A stretch of DNA of 64,000 nucleotides from Veillonella intestinalis (GTDB lineage: Bacteria > Bacillota > Negativicutes > Veillonellales > Veillonellaceae): positions 124,001 to 188,000 of the forward strand of contig NZ_CALPDB010000006.1 of the NCBI RefSeq assembly GCF_943193155.1, in the 5' to 3' direction. Positions 17,662-29,314 of the stretch are shown here, in pieces. The notes under the pieces were generated by a model. It was not told the origin of the DNA, searched no databases, and saw only the letters and a program-made list of their open reading frames with translations. The translations under genes were made by a program, and so were the position numbers. How positions within the stretch are numbered: position 1 is the first letter of the stretch; the number at the start of each line of letters is the position of its first letter.

Positions 17662-20600
17662 TTAAGCCTGTTGTGCTGTTTCAGTTTCAGCATCAGCTTG
17701 TGCCTGTGGCGCACTTACGATTGGCTGAATCTGTTGATTAGCACCAACTAAAGTATTAACCAATTGAGTTAATTGCTCAATCTTTTCGTTTTGTGTATTC
17801 ACAACGTATTGTAAATCTTTAATCTGTTGTGCCATTACCTTACGAGCTGGATAATTTTCAGTTTCGCCATCACCAACACGTAATGTTACACCAGCGTTAA
17901 CCATGTTTTCACCGCCACCTAAGGAGGTACCAATGCTAAACATAGTGTCACCATTTGGACGATAGAATGCACCAAGTGCTAAGGCATTTGCGCCTTTGTA
18001 GTTACCTACACCAGCAGACACTTCCCACTTAGCTTCTGGGCTGAATTCTAATGGATGTAAAGCAGCAAGAGCCGCAGCACCAGCACCAACACGGTCTACC
18101 CGACGATCCAATTTGCTAATGCGGTTAGACATATGATTCATGCCATTACCAATATCGTTAATTGTTTTATCAAATTGGCCTTTGTTGATAGCATCGCCAG
18201 GATTTACAGCTTCACCAACATTAGTTATTGGCTTGCCACCCATATCAATGCCTTCGCCAGAGATGTTAACGCCGTCTTTTCCATCTTTGCCTGGAATACT
18301 AATACCTTCACCATTAATGATAGTTTGGCTATCACCTTTGCCTACTGTAATAGTATCGCCTTCAATGGTCACATCACCAATATTAGCTTTTTCAGTAACA
18401 GTTAATTCTTTAGTCGTTACAGAGTTTAAGCCTTTAAGGTCTTTAGATAATTTAATATCTAAGCCATTAGTAGGATTACCCTTGTCATCTTTTTGTGTCA
18501 CTACACCAATATTGCCATCTGATAAATTATCAACAGCAGCTCCACCATTGAGATGTAAAGTTTCACCACTCTTAACAGTTACTTTTTTACCTTCGCCTTC
18601 GTCGCCAGCAAATACACGGCTAGACTCTTTTACTGATGTATCAATATTATTGATCTTATCAGCAATATCTTTTAATTGACCTTCAGTAGCAGCACGGTCA
18701 GGAACATAGCCTTTAGTTTCAGGTTCCCAAGTTGTATTATCAAGACCTGTAATGAATTGACCATTTTCTTTTGTACCTAATTGATCACCGTTTGGTTTAA
18801 TAGGGCTTACTTCTTGGTTGCCCATGATAATTTGGTCGCCAGCTTGACCAATCGTTACTTGGCCATTCGCACCATCAAGAGCGACTTGATTTTCACCCGC
18901 GCCAGCTTTAACAGATGCATCTTTACCATCAATTGCAACTTGGTTAGCACCGGAGCCAGCAGTAATCGTACCATCGGAACCTTTAATTTCTACTTGTTTA
19001 GTCTCATCTTTACCAAGCGTAATATCTTCTTTAAGAGATACTTTATTATTTTCTACAGAAATATTATCACCAGCAGTTACCTTTGCTGCTTCAACTTCTT
19101 TACCTACAAGTTGAAGGACATCATTAATATTGGCTACATTCGTGTTATTCTTATTATCTCCTTCAACAATACCAGATCCTACGTTGGTAATTTTCTTACC
19201 ACCCATGTTGATACCACCATTATTGATTGTGATGCCACCAGTATAATTTCCGTCAGCCCCTTTTATACCACCTACATTGATGCTAGTAAGGCCAGTTAAA
19301 TCTTTAGCTAATTTAACACTTAAATATGTTTTTCCATCTTTAGTTTCGCTAACAACACCAATATTATTATCACTTAATTTCTCAGTGTCAGCTCCACCTT
19401 TAATATCTAACTGTTCATTAAGCTTTTTAGGAATAGGTTTAGCATCATCACCAGCAAAGTTTAGACCATCATCCATAGTCGCTACTTGATGTGGTGTCTT
19501 ATTTTCATCAGTGTAAACAATACGAGTTACGCCATCTTTACCATCAAGACCTTTGGCACCATCTTTTACAGAAATGTTAGCACTTGTATTGTTGCCTTCT
19601 GGAAGTTCATTGCCTTGAGCATCTTTACCATTTTCACCAATAATAGTGATACTACCTGGTTTACCAGCTTTACCTGGAGTTCCTGGTTGACCATCTTCAC
19701 CATCTTTGCCTGGTTCACCCTTAGTACCAAGAACTAAATCTTTACTCATCTTAATGTCATAGGTAGTCTTACCGTTTACAATTTTAGCAGCAAGTTCCAA
19801 GTTATTATCTTGTACTGGAGCACCTAACTTATCGGTACCTGGTGTTACTTCTTTACCATTTAAAGTAATTGCTGTGTGAGCATCACCAACTTTATCGCCA
19901 AGATCTTCAATCGCCTTATCTAACTGACCTTTGTTAACAGCATCTGTCTTATCTGTGCCCTCACCAACATTAGTAATTTTATTACCACCGTTATCTAAGC
20001 CGTTTTCAGATAATTCAACAGAACCTTTTGTACTAGGTGTAACTGGTTGTAATGTATTACCATCCTTAGTATATGTATTAGTGTCTTTATCATATACAGC
20101 TCCAGTTAAATCGATGTACCATTTGCCATCTTCACCTTTAACTAAGGAATTGCCGTCAGCGTCTTTTACAGTTTCATTAAATTTGATACTACCATCAGCT
20201 AAATTAATATTCTTAGCCAATTTCACATGTAAACCAGTGGCATTACCTTGCGCATCAACATCAGCTACAACAGCAATATTATTTTCAGTGAAATCAGTTG
20301 CCCCACCCTTAATATCTAACTGTTCATTAAGCTTTTTAGATACAACCTTGGTAGTACCATCGTCACCGGCGAACTTGAGACCATCATCCATAGTTGCTAC
20401 TTCATGTGGTGTCTTATTTTCATCAGTGTAAACAATACGAGTTACGCCATCTTTACCATCAAGACCTTTTGCTCCATCTTTTACGGAAATATTAGCACTT
20501 GTATTGTTGCCTTCTGGAAGCTCTTTACCTTCAGCATCTTTACCATTTTCACCAATAATAGTAATACTACCTACTTCACCCTTAGTGCCTGGCTGTCCAT

Positions 20601-23600
20601 CTTTACCTGGTTCACCTTTAGTACCAATGGTAAGATTATCTTTTAACTTAATATCGTATGTGTTTTGCCCATCTTTATTTGTAACGTTAATCTGTAAATT
20701 GCCCTCTCCAACATACGTTGTATTTGTAGCTTTCTCGCCACCGTTAACACTTACCACTGTATGTTTACCAGCTGCTGTAGTAGCATTTTCTGCAATTTCC
20801 GCTACTGCCTGCAATTGTGCAACGTTAACTGCATCAGTAGCAGCTGTACCAGCAGCTACGCCTGTGATTTGACGAGTTTTACCAGTAGCCACATCACCAA
20901 CAGATACAGCAGCTAATTTAGAAGTCCAAGTCGCAGTAGCCTTATCTGCATCTGTCAAATCTTTTCCTGCAGGAATGTAACCTAATTTACCAGCAGCAGT
21001 ATTAGCAATAGAGCCAGAGCCAAGAGCTACGCCATCTTTTACTGTTACATTGGCATTATAACCAATTACAGTTGCATCAGTAACGTTTAATACAGTTTCT
21101 TTAGATGCTGCGCCCATTACAACACTATTATTAGCACCTGTTAACGTACGGTTATCACCAAATAGAATTGTGTTATCAGTGTCTGTAATTTTATTATTAC
21201 TACCTGTAGCGGTTACATGGCTTACATTAGTCGCTGTATTTTCAAAGCCAGTAATAGCATTGAATTCACTGATATATTCTTTAGCACCAGATTTAGGATC
21301 CGCAGCTGTGCCAATTAGTGTATTATTAACACCAATGATAGCAGATTTTCGAGTATAATCTGCTACGTTGCCACCACCAAAAGCCATAGTAGCTCCACCG
21401 CTCTTACTATTTCTAATAGCAGTTTGTAAGCTGTCAACCATAGCGTCTACAGAAGCAGCACCAGTAGTTGGTGGATTAATTGATGTAATGGAGTTACTAA
21501 TCTTATTACCAGCACCATAAATAAGAGATCCATTAGTATTTTCTGTAATATTAGCTACACCTGTAATAGTATTAGCAACCCCTTGAGAAGAAACCCCTAC
21601 CGGAGTTTCTTTTCCGAAGAGTTCAATAAATTGAATCTCCTCATTTGAACGAATACTATTTAAAGAACCTACTACAGTGGCGCCAAAATTTTGACCGCCA
21701 TAGGCCATGGTGTTTCCTCCACCAGAACCATCAGAGCCGCCTGTTGCAATGGAGTAAGAACCAAGCATCGTGGAGAACAAGCCTTTAGCATAGGTATTGG
21801 TGCCTAAGGCTGTTTGATTTACATGGAAACCAATAGCATCATTACCAGATACTTGTTTACCACCCATGAGACCATTGTAGGTACGCCCACCAATGTCGAT
21901 GGAACCTGTACGAGCGTTTGAATTAACGCCCATAGCAATCCCCGTTGCTACACGGCTGAGGTCAGTTGGCTTATCATAACCGCCAACACCGCCCTTAGGC
22001 CAGATAGTTGGATCAAAACCAAGTTTTGCTTCCTGTTCACCACCACCAGCAAATACACGAGCATTCTTACCAATTGCAATATGACCATCTAATGTAATAT
22101 TAGCAGTTACATGAGCACCATCACCAATGACAACTGTCCCAGCACCACTTGTTCTTACATTATTACCAATAGCTACACTACCTTCACCATTAGCCGTTGC
22201 ATTAGGACCAATAGCAACAGCATTAGTGCCTGTAGCGCCTTTATTATCTTTATTACCTGTTGCAGTGGAATTTACGGAGAAATATTCAATCGGTTTTATT
22301 GCTGCTAAATCAGCTTTCGTTGCAATATTATTAACCGTTAAATCAGCACCAGCATTACGAGTTAAGGTTAAAGTACCATCTTCAAGAGTCACACCCGTTA
22401 CATATGTATCTTGTAAGCCTTCAATAGTAATAGGGTTAGTTGTATCGCCAGAAGAATCAGTTACTGTAATAGTACCAGCACCGGTAGCTTGATTATATGT
22501 AGCTGTACCGCCTGTTACTTTTGTGTCTGTATCAGTATTAAGGCCACTAATTGTGTAAATTGTAGAGCCATCAGTGGCTGTACTTGAACTTACAGTTACA
22601 GAATTGGCATCACCTGTAGCTGCTTGCACTTTTACACGAGCCGCTTTTAACTGTGCCACGTTTACGGCATCAGTAGCATATGTACCAGCAGCTAAGTTTG
22701 TAATTTGGCGAGTTCCTGCTGGAATATTTCCATCCGCTGCATAACCTACTGCTACAGCACCCATTGTAGATTTCCAAGCAGGAATACTTTGACTACTTGT
22801 ACTATTAGTACTAGGATCATATCCTGCATTACCAGCCGTTCTCGATGCTTTTGAATTAGAACCTAAGGCAACACCATCATTTTTTGTTACTCTTGAATTA
22901 CTACCTAAAGCAATGCCATTTTCTGCACTAGCCGATGCACTCTTACCTAAAGCGACACCTGCTTTTTCTGAACTACTTGCTTGATGTCCCAACGCTAGGC
23001 CACTTTGTGCGAATACTTCAGCATTATAGCCAATAGCCGTACCATAACCAGATTTACCTGTTTTATAGTATTTTGGTCCCCCTTGGTCCATAGTCAATGG
23101 ATCTAGTGCATAATTTGCTTTCACTTTTTCGTCGGTAATAGCATCATATTCCGCTTTAGTAAGAGCTACGCCTTTATCAGCATAAACAACTGCCTGGCTA
23201 CCAATAGCAATAGACTGCTCAGAATATGTTGTTGCTTTATAGCCACTAGCCAAAGATTGTTTTTCGTACGCGCGAGCATGGCTACCAAAAGCAGCTGAAT
23301 CCCCATTATAAGATTCAGACCGATAACCAAGCGCAGTTCCGTTATCGTTAGATACCGTATTATACCCAATAGATACACTGCCTTGTTTATTGGCCTTACT
23401 ATATAAGCCCATAGCAACACTTGTAGAGGTATTACTATTTGCCTCACGCCCAATAGCAACACCATCCGTAGCATTTGCTTTATTGCCAATCGCTATACTA
23501 TCATTATTCTTCGCTGTAGCCTCGCTACCAATAGCAATTTGATTGGAGCTATTAGAATCAATCTGGGCTTTATAACCTAGAGCTACTGAATATGCGCCTT

Positions 23601-24884
23601 TAGTCAGTGCATTAGGGCCAATAGCAATACTACCATAACCTGTTGCACCCTTATTATCTTTATTCGTGTCAGTATCATTAGCCGCTTTTATAGAAACATA
23701 CTCAACACCACTACCAGCACTGTTGCTTATTAAGCTAGCTACTTTATTCAACTGTGCTAAGTTAACTGCATCAGTGTCTTGTGTACCAGCTGCTACATTT
23801 GTAATTTGGCGAGTGCCTGCAGAATCATTTCCAGTTGCAGCATACCCTACAGATACAGCGCCTAAGGTAGATGTCCAAGTAGAGTTTTTCTTATCAGCAT
23901 CACTTACAGTAGTATTAGTTGGAGATGCGCCTATCTCGCCAGCTGCTACACTTGCTACAGAATTAGAGCCAATAGCTACACCATCAGCTGCAGTAGCATT
24001 TGCCTTATAACCAGCTACAACTACATTAGAAACATTATTAGCGCCTAATTTATTATCACTTTTTACACCGGAGCCTAAAATCACTGAATTAGTAACACCT
24101 GTTAAGATACGATTGTCACCAATTAGAGTATTACCAGTACCATTTGTTACTTCATTATCTGTACCAATTACATACGCATGATCAGTTGTAGTAACTTTAT
24201 TTCTAGCGCCTGAAATAAAGTTGTAGTCACTAGTATCTAATGCACCTTTACCTTTTATCACATTTGATACGCCTGTAACAGAAGAGTACTTACCAAAATC
24301 AACACTGTTAGCCCCACCTATGACAAGCACTTGACCACCACTGTCTTTTACTGACCCAGCTAAATTAAACGGATCAACATCTTCTATATTTCCATATGAA
24401 TTAGTTACTGTATTACCTGCACCAAAAATCAATGCTGCATTAGCATTTTCTGTTCTATTAACAGCCCCCACAATTGCATTAGCTACACCATCATATGCAT
24501 TACTAGCATTCGTTCTAATTTCATTACCAGAGCCTGCAATAGTTGCCATAGCACCTAGATAAGTCCCTCCAGCATTAACAATTCGACTTCCGCCTGCAAC
24601 AACAGTACCTATACCTAGAGCCCCTTGACCGTCAGCATTCCACTTAGCAAAAGGACCATATGGTGTTGGCATCGCGCTATAATATGGTACCAGTGTTGTT
24701 CCATCAGCTGCCTGAACCCCTACTGTCCCCCTGCACACAATGCCAACACAGATAGAGCCACACCTAATGTCCGGCCTGACTGAATATGAGTAGATGCTGC
24801 TTTACCACTATTTTTAGCCAATTCTGATACTACTACATAGCTATGCTTCACCTTACTCCAAATAACTTTATACTGTTTATTCAT
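17662..24884 (-). pseudogene. Trimeric autotransporter adhesin (YadA/Hag-like), frameshifted at signal peptide
   Basis: Surface adhesin of about 2400 residues broken by one frameshift. The ESPR/signal peptide (24720-24884) and the 2358-codon remainder (17662-24738) are in different frames and meet at a GGGGG tract near 24725. One extra G would fuse them into a signal peptide ending GVQA-ADG, parallel to the intact neighbour. The passenger has YadA-head repeats (SVAIG/AIG motifs), several necks (TRQITNVAAGTxxTDAVN) and two collagen-like GXY tracts near residues 1370 and 1670. The YadA anchor is at about 2210-2286 and is followed by a 72-residue coiled-coil tail ending in A/Q/E-rich sequence. 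The long frame is otherwise intact, which argues for recent or switchable loss, or a sequence error. Confidence 0.87.
24720..24884 (-). CDS. ESPR/signal-peptide fragment of the frameshifted adhesin
   Basis: 54 codons in the pre-shift frame: MNKQYKVIWSKVKHSYVVVS, the extended signal peptide region of type V autotransporters, then a hydrophobic core GVALSVLALCAGG and a TAG stop. AGGGAGG lies 7 nt before the ATG at 24884. Alone it would yield a useless signal peptide. Confidence 0.8.
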   Translation of the reverse strand: MNKQYKVIWSKVKHSYVVVSELAKNSGKAASTHIQSGRTLGVALSVLALCAGGQ

Positions 24885-24985
24885 TAACCCATCCTCCCTT
24901 AACATCAACTAGTCAAATAACAGTAAATTTTATCATTTCACTAAATAAAAACTATATTCACAAATAAAGCTATTACAAATCTCCT

Positions 24986-25019
24986 ATATCACCTCACACA
25001 TTAATTCATATTAATAAAG
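24986..25019 (-). promoter_or_regulatory. Conserved adhesin leader element, copy 1
   Basis: 34 bp matching 29231-29264 with two mismatches. The shared part on the plus strand includes CACACATTAATTCA and ATTAATAAAG. It lies about 102 nt upstream of the adhesin ATG, inside the predicted 5' UTR. Confidence 0.65.
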
Positions 25020-25069
25020 CCGTAAGGCATATCCCCCTCCCAAAAAACAAATAGACTTCATTTGTGTTC

Positions 25070-25098
25070 ATTCTAGCCTTATAATAATACTCTGTCAA
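25070..25098 (-). promoter_or_regulatory. Sigma70-type promoter of the first adhesin
   Basis: Minus strand TTGACA (25098-25093), 17-nt spacer, TAGAAT (25075-25070). The predicted UTR is about 180 nt. Confidence 0.65.
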
Positions 25099-25294
25099 TT
25101 TCAAAATACGCATTCTGGCTGCATTAATTTCATTTTAACTTCATTTTAATTAAGTGTTTTTCAAGATTTTAATATATTTTTTATTCCATCAATTCTGCTA
25201 ATTAAATTTTTCCATAACTGAACTTATTAACTCAATGCAAAATCCCTCTAATTCAGTCATAAGAAAAATCGATTTAATCTATATTTCACAACCT

Positions 25295-25338
25295 CATATA
25301 AATTTCATATAAATTTCATATAAATTTTATATGAATTT
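25295..25338 (-). repeat. 11-bp tandem AT repeats
   Basis: CATATAAATTT occurs three times head to tail (25295, 25306, 25317), then a variant TATATGAATTT. The period equals one helical turn, suggesting curved DNA about 200 bp upstream of the first adhesin promoter. The remainder of 25099-25541 is AT-rich with nothing else seen. Confidence 0.6.
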
Positions 25339-25541
25339 AAAATATCTTAAAGTCTATATTATACTAATTTAGATTGTAAGAATGAATAAATTTGCCGAAA
25401 CAAAAAGAGACTAATTTTGTCAGTAATAATTAATTTAATATATTACTCCACTTTTAACCTATAGCTACAAATTATTTCTATCATTGTTCTATAAAATTAG
25501 ATGTTGTCAAGAATCCCTATTCCATTCAGGAATAGATAAAG

Positions 25542-25581
25542 AAAACGACTGTATAGAAATTACTTCTATGCAGTCGTTTTT
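25542..25581 (-). terminator. Terminator after the SLH adhesin
   Basis: Hairpin AAAACGACTGTATAGAA/TTCTATGCAGTCGTTTT with a five-base loop, 17 nt past the stop at 25598. Confidence 0.85.
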
Positions 25582-25597
25582 AAAACTCACTATTCAA

Positions 25598-28500
25598 TTA
25601 TTGAGCTACTTCTTCTTTTTTGATTTTACCACCAAAAATGTCGCGGTAATCACCTTTTTCTTCGTTATCTTTATTATTTACACGAACACGTTCGATTTTG
25701 TAACGATCATTATCTTCACCAGCAATGCGGTCAACACGACTGTGATCAAGACCTTCAAGGCGAGTTAATTCAGGGCCAAATTCATCGATAGCACGCGCCA
25801 TGCCTGCATCGATTTCAGCACCATTCTTAAGCGCACGATATATAACAGCAGCAAACTCATATCGAGTAAGTGTACGATCGCCTTTGAATTCACCATCAGG
25901 ATAACCAATTGTGAAGCCTTTCTTAGCAATAGTATCCACATATTCATAAGCCCAATGGTTCTTAGGCACATCTGGGAACTCCCGAGTAGAAATATCTGAG
26001 TAACCAGAAGCCATACCATTACCACCACGACGTAATTGTTCATTTTCAGCTACTAACTGTTGAACAATACGTTTCAAGGATTCTACGTCTTTAGCAAGAG
26101 CTACACGCGATGTAGATACACCATTGGATTGACCAAAGCGGATACTTACACCTGCATTAAACATTTCATCGCCATTACCTAAGGTGCTACCAATGCTGAA
26201 ACGAGTGTCTTCATTTGGCTGATAGTAAGCACCAATCGCAAATGCATCGGCATTTTTGTAATTACCATAACCTACGGCAAAATTCCATTTGTCATCTGGA
26301 TTAAAGTCTAATGGACTCAATGCAGCTAATGCAGCCGCACCAGCACCTACTTCGTTAACACGATTGTTCAATTTATTTACACGGCCATTTAAATTACCGA
26401 AATCACCAGCTAAACCATCTACACGATCGCTTACAGCATCTAACTGACCACGATTTACTGCATCAGTTGGAGCTTCGCCTGCGCCAACATTGTGAATCAC
26501 ATTGTCACCCATGCTAACATTATCGCCACTTACTACAACTGTATTTCCTTCAGCGCCTTTAACAGTTAAACCATCATTGTTAATAGTTGTGTTGCCAGTT
26601 GTTACGGAATTTAAGCCTGTTATATCTTTAGATAATTTAATATCTAAGCCTTGACCATTGGCCACTACGCCAATATTACCATCTGATAAGTTGCTTGCAT
26701 CAGCGCCACCTTTAAGATTTAAGGTTTCACCATTCTTAACAGTTACTTTTACGCCATCATCACCAGCAAATACACGACTAGAATCTTTTACAGCTGTATC
26801 AATATTGCCAATTTTTTCAGCTAAATCATGTAATTGGCCTTCAGTCGCTGCTCGGTGCTCTACATAGCCATTAGTCTCTGGATCCCAAGTTGTATTATCA
26901 AGTCCTGTAATGAATTGACCATTTTCTTTTGTACCTAACGGAGTATCAGGGGCCTTAATAGGACTAACTTCTTGGTTACCCATGATAATTTGGTCTTCAG
27001 GATTACCATTATCTACACCAATAGTTACTTGACCTTTTGAACCATCAGCCACCACTTGGTTTTCACCTGTACCAGCAGTTACTTTAGCAGCTTCACCATT
27101 AATATTAACCTGCTTAGCCGTATCAGATTCATGTCCTAGAGTGATATTATCATTAAGATTTACTTTATTGCCAGCTGCTACAGTAATATTTTTTCCTTCT
27201 TGTACGTTTGAGCCATTTATTACAAGGTTCTTAACATCACCAATAGCTGATGCTACTGTTCTCAATTGTGCTACGTTAACTGCATCAGTATCAGCTGTAC
27301 CAGCGGCTACATTTGTAATCTGACGCGTTTTACCGTTTGCACCAACAGATACAGCAGCTAGTGTAGATTTCCAAGTAGCATTAGTTTTTGTGGATGCTGT
27401 ATCTGTAACTGGGTCATAACCAACAACACCTTTATCTACAGTGGCAATAGAATCAAAACCAAGAGCCACGCCACCTACTGTTTCCACATTTGCGTTATGA
27501 CCAATTACAACCGCATCAGTTGCAGTTAGCTCAGTTTCTTCATCAACAGAACCTAGTACGATACTATTGTTAGCACCAGTTACTTTTCGATTATCACCAA
27601 ATACAACGGCAGTCTTAGTATCTTTAACTGTATTATTAATACCTGCTAAAGTTACATCATCTACATTTTCTGCTTTATTGTTATAACCCATAATGGAGTT
27701 ATATTGACTAATGTCTGCAGCTGTACCAGTTAGGGTGTTTTTTACACCAATGATAGAAGATGCACGAGTGTAATCAGCTTTGTTACTGCCACCAATAGCC
27801 AAAGTAGACCCGCCACTATCAGTATTACGTATAATGTCTAGCATTTTTACTTGCAATTCTTTAGCTGAATTTGCTGCTGAAGAACTAGCTAATAGGCCTG
27901 TACCAGGAATAGAAATACTTGTTACAGAGTTAGTAATTTCATTCCCTGCACCAAAGATTAAAGCCCCATTTGCATTGGCTACTTTATTGGCCAAACCTAC
28001 AATACTACTAGCTACACCAGAACTAGAGTTTTCAGCAGTAGCTGACTCCATGCTATTCATGGAACCCATAATAACGGCACCAAAGTTTTTACCTGCATCA
28101 ACAGAGTCACGACCACCGGCATAATTACTAGTAGCAATAGAGTAGGCACCAGTAATTGTAGAGAAAGTACCATGGTTAAAGCTATTAGTACCAATTGTAG
28201 TTGCATTAACCCCCACACCAGTAGCTCTTCGGCCTGCTTCAGTAGACGTATCTACCTTTACATCACCTAATTGGCCAATGTATTTATGAGTGCCCACCAT
28301 TAAACTACCAGAACGAACATAAGAGTTTTCACCAATAGCTATGCCTGCTGCCAATTTGGATGGATCTGCAGGAATACGTGCCGTAGATAAGAAGTTACCG
28401 CTAAATGTAGTTTGACCAAGGGCAAAGATAGCTTCTTGTTTACCAGCCATGTTTTCTACGTAGGCATTTTGACCTAGAGAAATACCAGCACTTTGGTCGG

Positions 28501-29125
28501 CATAATTTTCAACTTTAGCACCATTACCAATAGCAATGTCGCCACTGCCTTTACCACCATTACTATCCAAAATCCAAGCTTTATGACCAATGGCAATACT
28601 ATTGTGAGCTACTGCACTAGCCCCTACACCAGCAGCTAAGGCATTGTCACCTGTAGCACCATCATTGTTGTAGTTGCCACCTGGAGTTTGAGGGCCTTTT
28701 ACACTGTAGTAATGTGTCTTATTATTGGTTACATCAGAAGTAGTAGCTATCCCACTTACAGCATAAGTAGAGTCATCATTACGCTTAAATGTTAGAGTGT
28801 CTCCTTCTAGAGTAACACTTGTTGTATCAAGATTTTTCAACCCAGCAATTTCAATAGTTTCAGCATTACTATCTGTTAAAATTAAAGTTCCTTCAGAACC
28901 ATTATATGATACTTTACCTTCAACAATAGTCGTGTCAGTAGCATCAGCAGCCCAAACACTACCACTAATTCCTGCGCTTAACGCCAATACAGCCAAAGTC
29001 ACACCAATACGCTGACCTGTCTGAGATTTTGTTGTTGCTGTTTTACCAGCTTGTTTAGCAAGTTCAGAAACAACTACATAGCTGTTCTTAACCTTGCTCC
29101 AAATAACTTTATAATGCTTATTCAT
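25598..29125 (-). CDS. Trimeric autotransporter adhesin with C-terminal SLH domain
   Basis: Intact 1175-residue adhesin. Residues 1-45 are the ESPR (MNKHYKVIWSKVKNSYVVVS), with signal cleavage near VWA-AD at 59-60. A YadA-type head of AIG repeats follows, then a neck with TRQITNVAAGTADTDAVN and stalk segments. The four-strand YadA anchor is at about 928-1001 (NEVGAGAAALAALSPLDFNP). Unlike ordinary TAAs, the chain continues past the barrel: a coiled coil (VESLKRIVQQLVAENEQL), an SLH domain at about 1051-1102 (FPDVPKNHWAYEY, GYPDGEFKGDRTLTRYEF) and a charged tail. The tail would lie in the periplasm, where Negativicutes SLH domains bind modified peptidoglycan (the OmpM precedent). AGGTTGAG precedes the ATG. 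Confidence 0.92.
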   Translation of the reverse strand: MNKHYKVIWSKVKNSYVVVSELAKQAGKTATTKSQTGQRIGVTLAVLALSAGISGSVWAADATDTTIVEGKVSYNGSEGTLILTDSNAETIEIAGLKNLDTTSVTLEGDTLTFKRNDDSTYAVSGIATTSDVTNNKTHYYSVKGPQTPGGNYNNDGATGDNALAAGVGASAVAHNSIAIGHKAWILDSNGGKGSGDIAIGNGAKVENYADQSAGISLGQNAYVENMAGKQEAIFALGQTTFSGNFLSTARIPADPSKLAAGIAIGENSYVRSGSLMVGTHKYIGQLGDVKVDTSTEAGRRATGVGVNATTIGTNSFNHGTFSTITGAYSIATSNYAGGRDSVDAGKNFGAVIMGSMNSMESATAENSSSGVASSIVGLANKVANANGALIFGAGNEITNSVTSISIPGTGLLASSSAANSAKELQVKMLDIIRNTDSGGSTLAIGGSNKADYTRASSIIGVKNTLTGTAADISQYNSIMGYNNKAENVDDVTLAGINNTVKDTKTAVVFGDNRKVTGANNSIVLGSVDEETELTATDAVVIGHNANVETVGGVALGFDSIATVDKGVVGYDPVTDTASTKTNATWKSTLAAVSVGANGKTRQITNVAAGTADTDAVNVAQLRTVASAIGDVKNLVINGSNVQEGKNITVAAGNKVNLNDNITLGHESDTAKQVNINGEAAKVTAGTGENQVVADGSKGQVTIGVDNGNPEDQIIMGNQEVSPIKAPDTPLGTKENGQFITGLDNTTWDPETNGYVEHRAATEGQLHDLAEKIGNIDTAVKDSSRVFAGDDGVKVTVKNGETLNLKGGADASNLSDGNIGVVANGQGLDIKLSKDITGLNSVTTGNTTINNDGLTVKGAEGNTVVVSGDNVSMGDNVIHNVGAGEAPTDAVNRGQLDAVSDRVDGLAGDFGNLNGRVNKLNNRVNEVGAGAAALAALSPLDFNPDDKWNFAVGYGNYKNADAFAIGAYYQPNEDTRFSIGSTLGNGDEMFNAGVSIRFGQSNGVSTSRVALAKDVESLKRIVQQLVAENEQLRRGGNGMASGYSDISTREFPDVPKNHWAYEYVDTIAKKGFTIGYPDGEFKGDRTLTRYEFAAVIYRALKNGAEIDAGMARAIDEFGPELTRLEGLDHSRVDRIAGEDNDRYKIERVRVNNKDNEEKGDYRDIFGGKIKKEEVAQ

Positions 29126-29230
29126 TGACTCAACCTCCCATAATACTAGTTAGTCATTTTAACTGTAAAATATATGATTACACCAAACCAAAAACATATT
29201 CAATAAAAGTAAGGACGCTTAAACTATCTC

Positions 29231-29264
29231 ATATCACCCCACACATTAATTCACATTAATAAAG
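29231..29264 (-). promoter_or_regulatory. Conserved adhesin leader element, copy 2
   Basis: Second copy of the 34-bp element (see 24986-25019), 106 nt upstream of the SLH adhesin ATG and within its predicted UTR. Confidence 0.65.
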
Positions 29265-29314
29265 TTGCTAGGCGCGTCACACCACGCAAACTATTATCTC
29301 TCTTTTGCTTAATT

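Noticed and set aside
18133-24010. Many plus-strand ORFs of 60-180 codons opposite the first adhesin
   Set aside because: They mirror the low-complexity, biased codon use of the minus-strand adhesin, have no ribosome sites, and encode S/T/P/L-rich sequence without domains.
24715-24740. Programmed -1 ribosomal frameshift as the definite explanation for the adhesin
   Set aside because: The slip site (A GGG GGA) does not match a standard X XXY YYZ heptamer and I see no clear downstream stem, so simple G-tract length change is the simpler reading.
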